Positions 6,999 to 7,687 of a stretch of DNA of 7,687 nucleotides are shown here, piece after piece. Position 1 is the stretch's first letter; each line of letters begins with the position of its first letter. Below the pieces are notes generated by a model. The model was not told where the DNA came from. It worked only from the letters and a program-made list of their open reading frames with translations, and did not search any database. A program made the position numbers and the translations under genes. Source of the stretch: Thermoleophilia bacterium (lineage in GTDB: Bacteria; Actinomycetota; Thermoleophilia; Gaiellales; F1-60-MAGs149). The stretch covers positions 1 to 7,687 of the forward strand of contig JAEMTW010000081.1 of assembly GCA_016462095.1 (NCBI GenBank), written 5' to 3'.

Positions 6999-7026
6999 TC
7001 TTGTTCGAATCCTTTTGGAGGGTCTC

Positions 7027-7069
7027 GCGTCGCACAGACGCACGGCGGACAGCCGCGCGGAAGAAGATA
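7027..7069 (-). promoter_or_regulatory. Candidate promoter and leader hairpin upstream of rpsF
   Basis: The intergenic space before rpsF must hold the cluster's nearest promoter, since the next gene upstream is divergent. The best -10-like hexamer on the minus strand is TATCTT at 7069..7064, with no good TTGACA-like -35 at 17 bp. Transcription from there would give a leader of about 60 nt. That leader contains a perfect five-pair hairpin, GCGTC-TGTGC-GACGC (7041..7027). Ribosomal protein leaders are often sites of feedback control, but no known motif is recognised here. Confidence 0.25.
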
Positions 7070-7111
7070 GCAGCGCACGGCAGGTGGGGCGACGGGCAGG
7101 AGCATCGGCGC

Positions 7112-7117
7112 TACGCT
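7112..7117 (+). promoter_or_regulatory. Candidate -10 box for the divergent gene
   Basis: TACGCT ends 7 nt before the ATG at 7125, so transcription would start at or next to the start codon and make a leaderless mRNA. This fits the absence of a ribosome site at normal distance: the nearest AGGAG (7098..7102) is 22 nt away. A weak GCGACG lies 17 bp upstream as a -35. The match is modest and could be chance. Confidence 0.25.
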
Positions 7118-7124
7118 GCGGTCT

Positions 7125-7496
7125 ATGCGACAGCGCACAATCATCTCTGGAGCGGCCGCCGGCGCGGCCATCGTGATCGCCGCTGGTGCGGCGCTCGCGC
7201 CGCGTGCGTGGCGTCGTCTGCGCGGCGGGAAGCCAGTCGTAGACACGTATGAATCGGATTTCGATGCGCCGTACGGCGATCCCGAGGCCGACTTTGACCC
7301 GGAGGCCAACGCAGCGCTACGCGACGAGTTGCGCACGAAGATCAGTGATCTTGAGACGGCTGCCGAGGCGCCGGTTGCTACGCCGGTCGAGGCAGACTTG
7401 ATCGTCGACGGCGTTGTTGGGCCCGATCCTGCCACCGAGGCTGCCCGTGCGCGATTGCGCCAAAAGGCCGCTGAGGCGAAGCAGAAGTTCAGCTAG
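7125..7496 (+). CDS. Unrecognised small protein with one N-terminal membrane segment
   Basis: I do not recognise a family for this 123-residue protein. Residues about 6-25 form an Ala/Gly/Ile-rich hydrophobic helix after a short basic start (MRQRT). A strongly basic stretch, RAWRRLRGGK (27-36), follows. An acidic Asp/Glu/Pro region (about 40-62, with YESDFDAPYGDPEADFDPEAN) comes next, and a charged Ala-rich, probably helical end (103-123, rich in Arg and Lys) closes the protein. This suggests a single-pass membrane anchor with a hydrophilic tail; basic residues on both sides leave the topology open, and no lipobox Cys is present. GC-rich third positions and a clean open frame in an otherwise gene-free strand support real coding. 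It is divergent from rpsF and convergent with the partial gene at 7521. Function unknown. Confidence 0.72.
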   Translation: MRQRTIISGAAAGAAIVIAAGAALAPRAWRRLRGGKPVVDTYESDFDAPYGDPEADFDPEANAALRDELRTKISDLETAAEAPVATPVEADLIVDGVVGPDPATEAARARLRQKAAEAKQKFS

Positions 7497-7511
7497 CCAA
7501 CGGGGTTTCGT

Positions 7512-7537
7512 CCCTGCTCGTTAGGGATGCAGCAGGG
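7512..7537. other. Stem-loop between convergent genes
   Basis: CCCTGCT (7512-7518) and AGCAGGG (7531-7537) form a perfect seven-pair stem with a 12-nt loop. An alternative, mutually exclusive five-pair stem, TCCCT/AGGGA (7511-7515 with 7523-7527), uses part of the same bases. It begins 15 nt after the plus-strand stop and overlaps the end of the minus-strand gene. There is no T-run on either side, so a bidirectional terminator is only possible, not shown. Confidence 0.3.
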
Positions 7538-7687
7538 CATTAAGCGGCTCGCGCAGTGCGTCCCAGGCGCCAGCAGGTGTTGCCGAGCCACAGCCCGCCG
7601 CGTTGGCCAACATGGCGGTCTCCTGGAGCCATTGCGCGAGCAGAGCGCCATCGACGAGATGGTTGAGCACCTCCGCTGGTGGGGTTG
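7521..7687 (-). CDS. C-terminal end of an unrecognised protein, start outside window
   Basis: An open frame enters from the right edge and runs 55 codons to a TAA at 7523..7521. The visible part reads as an Ala/Leu-rich, probably helical, segment (AEVLNHLVDGALLAQWLQE), then MLANAAGCG and a tail ending WDALREPLNALLHP. Codon third positions are mostly G or C, as in the neighbours, and the frame stays open to the edge, which supports real coding. No family can be named from so short a piece. It converges on the plus-strand gene at 7125..7496, leaving 24 nt between stops. Confidence 0.5.
   Translation of the reverse strand, partial: TPPAEVLNHLVDGALLAQWLQETAMLANAAGCGSATPAGAWDALREPLNALLHP

Noticed and set aside
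6999..7043. Longer rpsF starting at the upstream GTG (7043)
   Set aside because: The added 15 residues do not resemble S6, and no ribosome site precedes that codon.
7497..7540. Intrinsic terminator after the plus-strand gene
   Set aside because: Hairpins are present but neither strand has a T-run after them, so I list only a stem-loop.
1..7687. CRISPR arrays, tRNA genes, IS elements, toxin-antitoxin or defence genes
   Set aside because: Nothing repeated, cloverleaf-like, transposase-like or defence-like was found on either strand.

Overview
The window (roughly 63% G+C, dense and GC-rich at third codon positions) is a chromosomal housekeeping block from a bacterium, most likely an actinobacterium. 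The clues are the order rpsF-ssb-rplI-dnaB, the GTG/TTG starts, the high G+C, and the residue choices in PurA, PurB and SSB. Placement in the class Thermoleophilia is a guess from the gene neighbourhood and is not proven by anything read here. There are no IS elements, tRNAs, rRNAs, CRISPR arrays or phage genes.

From about 7000 down to 1, seven genes lie head to tail on the minus strand: rpsF (S6), ssb, rplI (L9), dnaB (replicative helicase), purA, purD and purB (cut by the window edge). Spacing is 99 nt between rpsF and ssb, 17 nt between ssb and rplI, and 12 nt between rplI and dnaB. The dnaB stop directly abuts the purA ATG, purA and purD overlap by 4 nt, and 50 nt separate purD from purB. 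The layout reads as one long transcription unit that joins ribosomal protein, DNA replication and purine genes. PurD makes GAR early in the pathway. PurA and PurB are the two consecutive enzymes from IMP to AMP, and PurB also acts earlier on SAICAR.

Two things stand out. First, dnaB carries an in-frame 187-residue mini-intein (3802..4362) with complete splicing motifs and no recognisable homing endonuclease, at the same DLRESG/SIEQDAD site used by the cyanobacterial DnaB intein. Second, rpsR (S18), which normally lies between ssb and rplI in this cluster, is absent: only 17 nt separate the two genes. A strong 9-bp stem-loop lies in the purD-purB gap and a weaker one in the rpsF-ssb gap.

To the right, a divergent plus-strand gene (7125..7496) encodes an unrecognised 123-residue protein with one N-terminal membrane segment. 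It converges on the C-terminal end of another unrecognised minus-strand gene that enters from beyond the window (7521..7687). I find no convincing undescribed multi-gene system here. The intein and the missing rpsR are the points most worth following.
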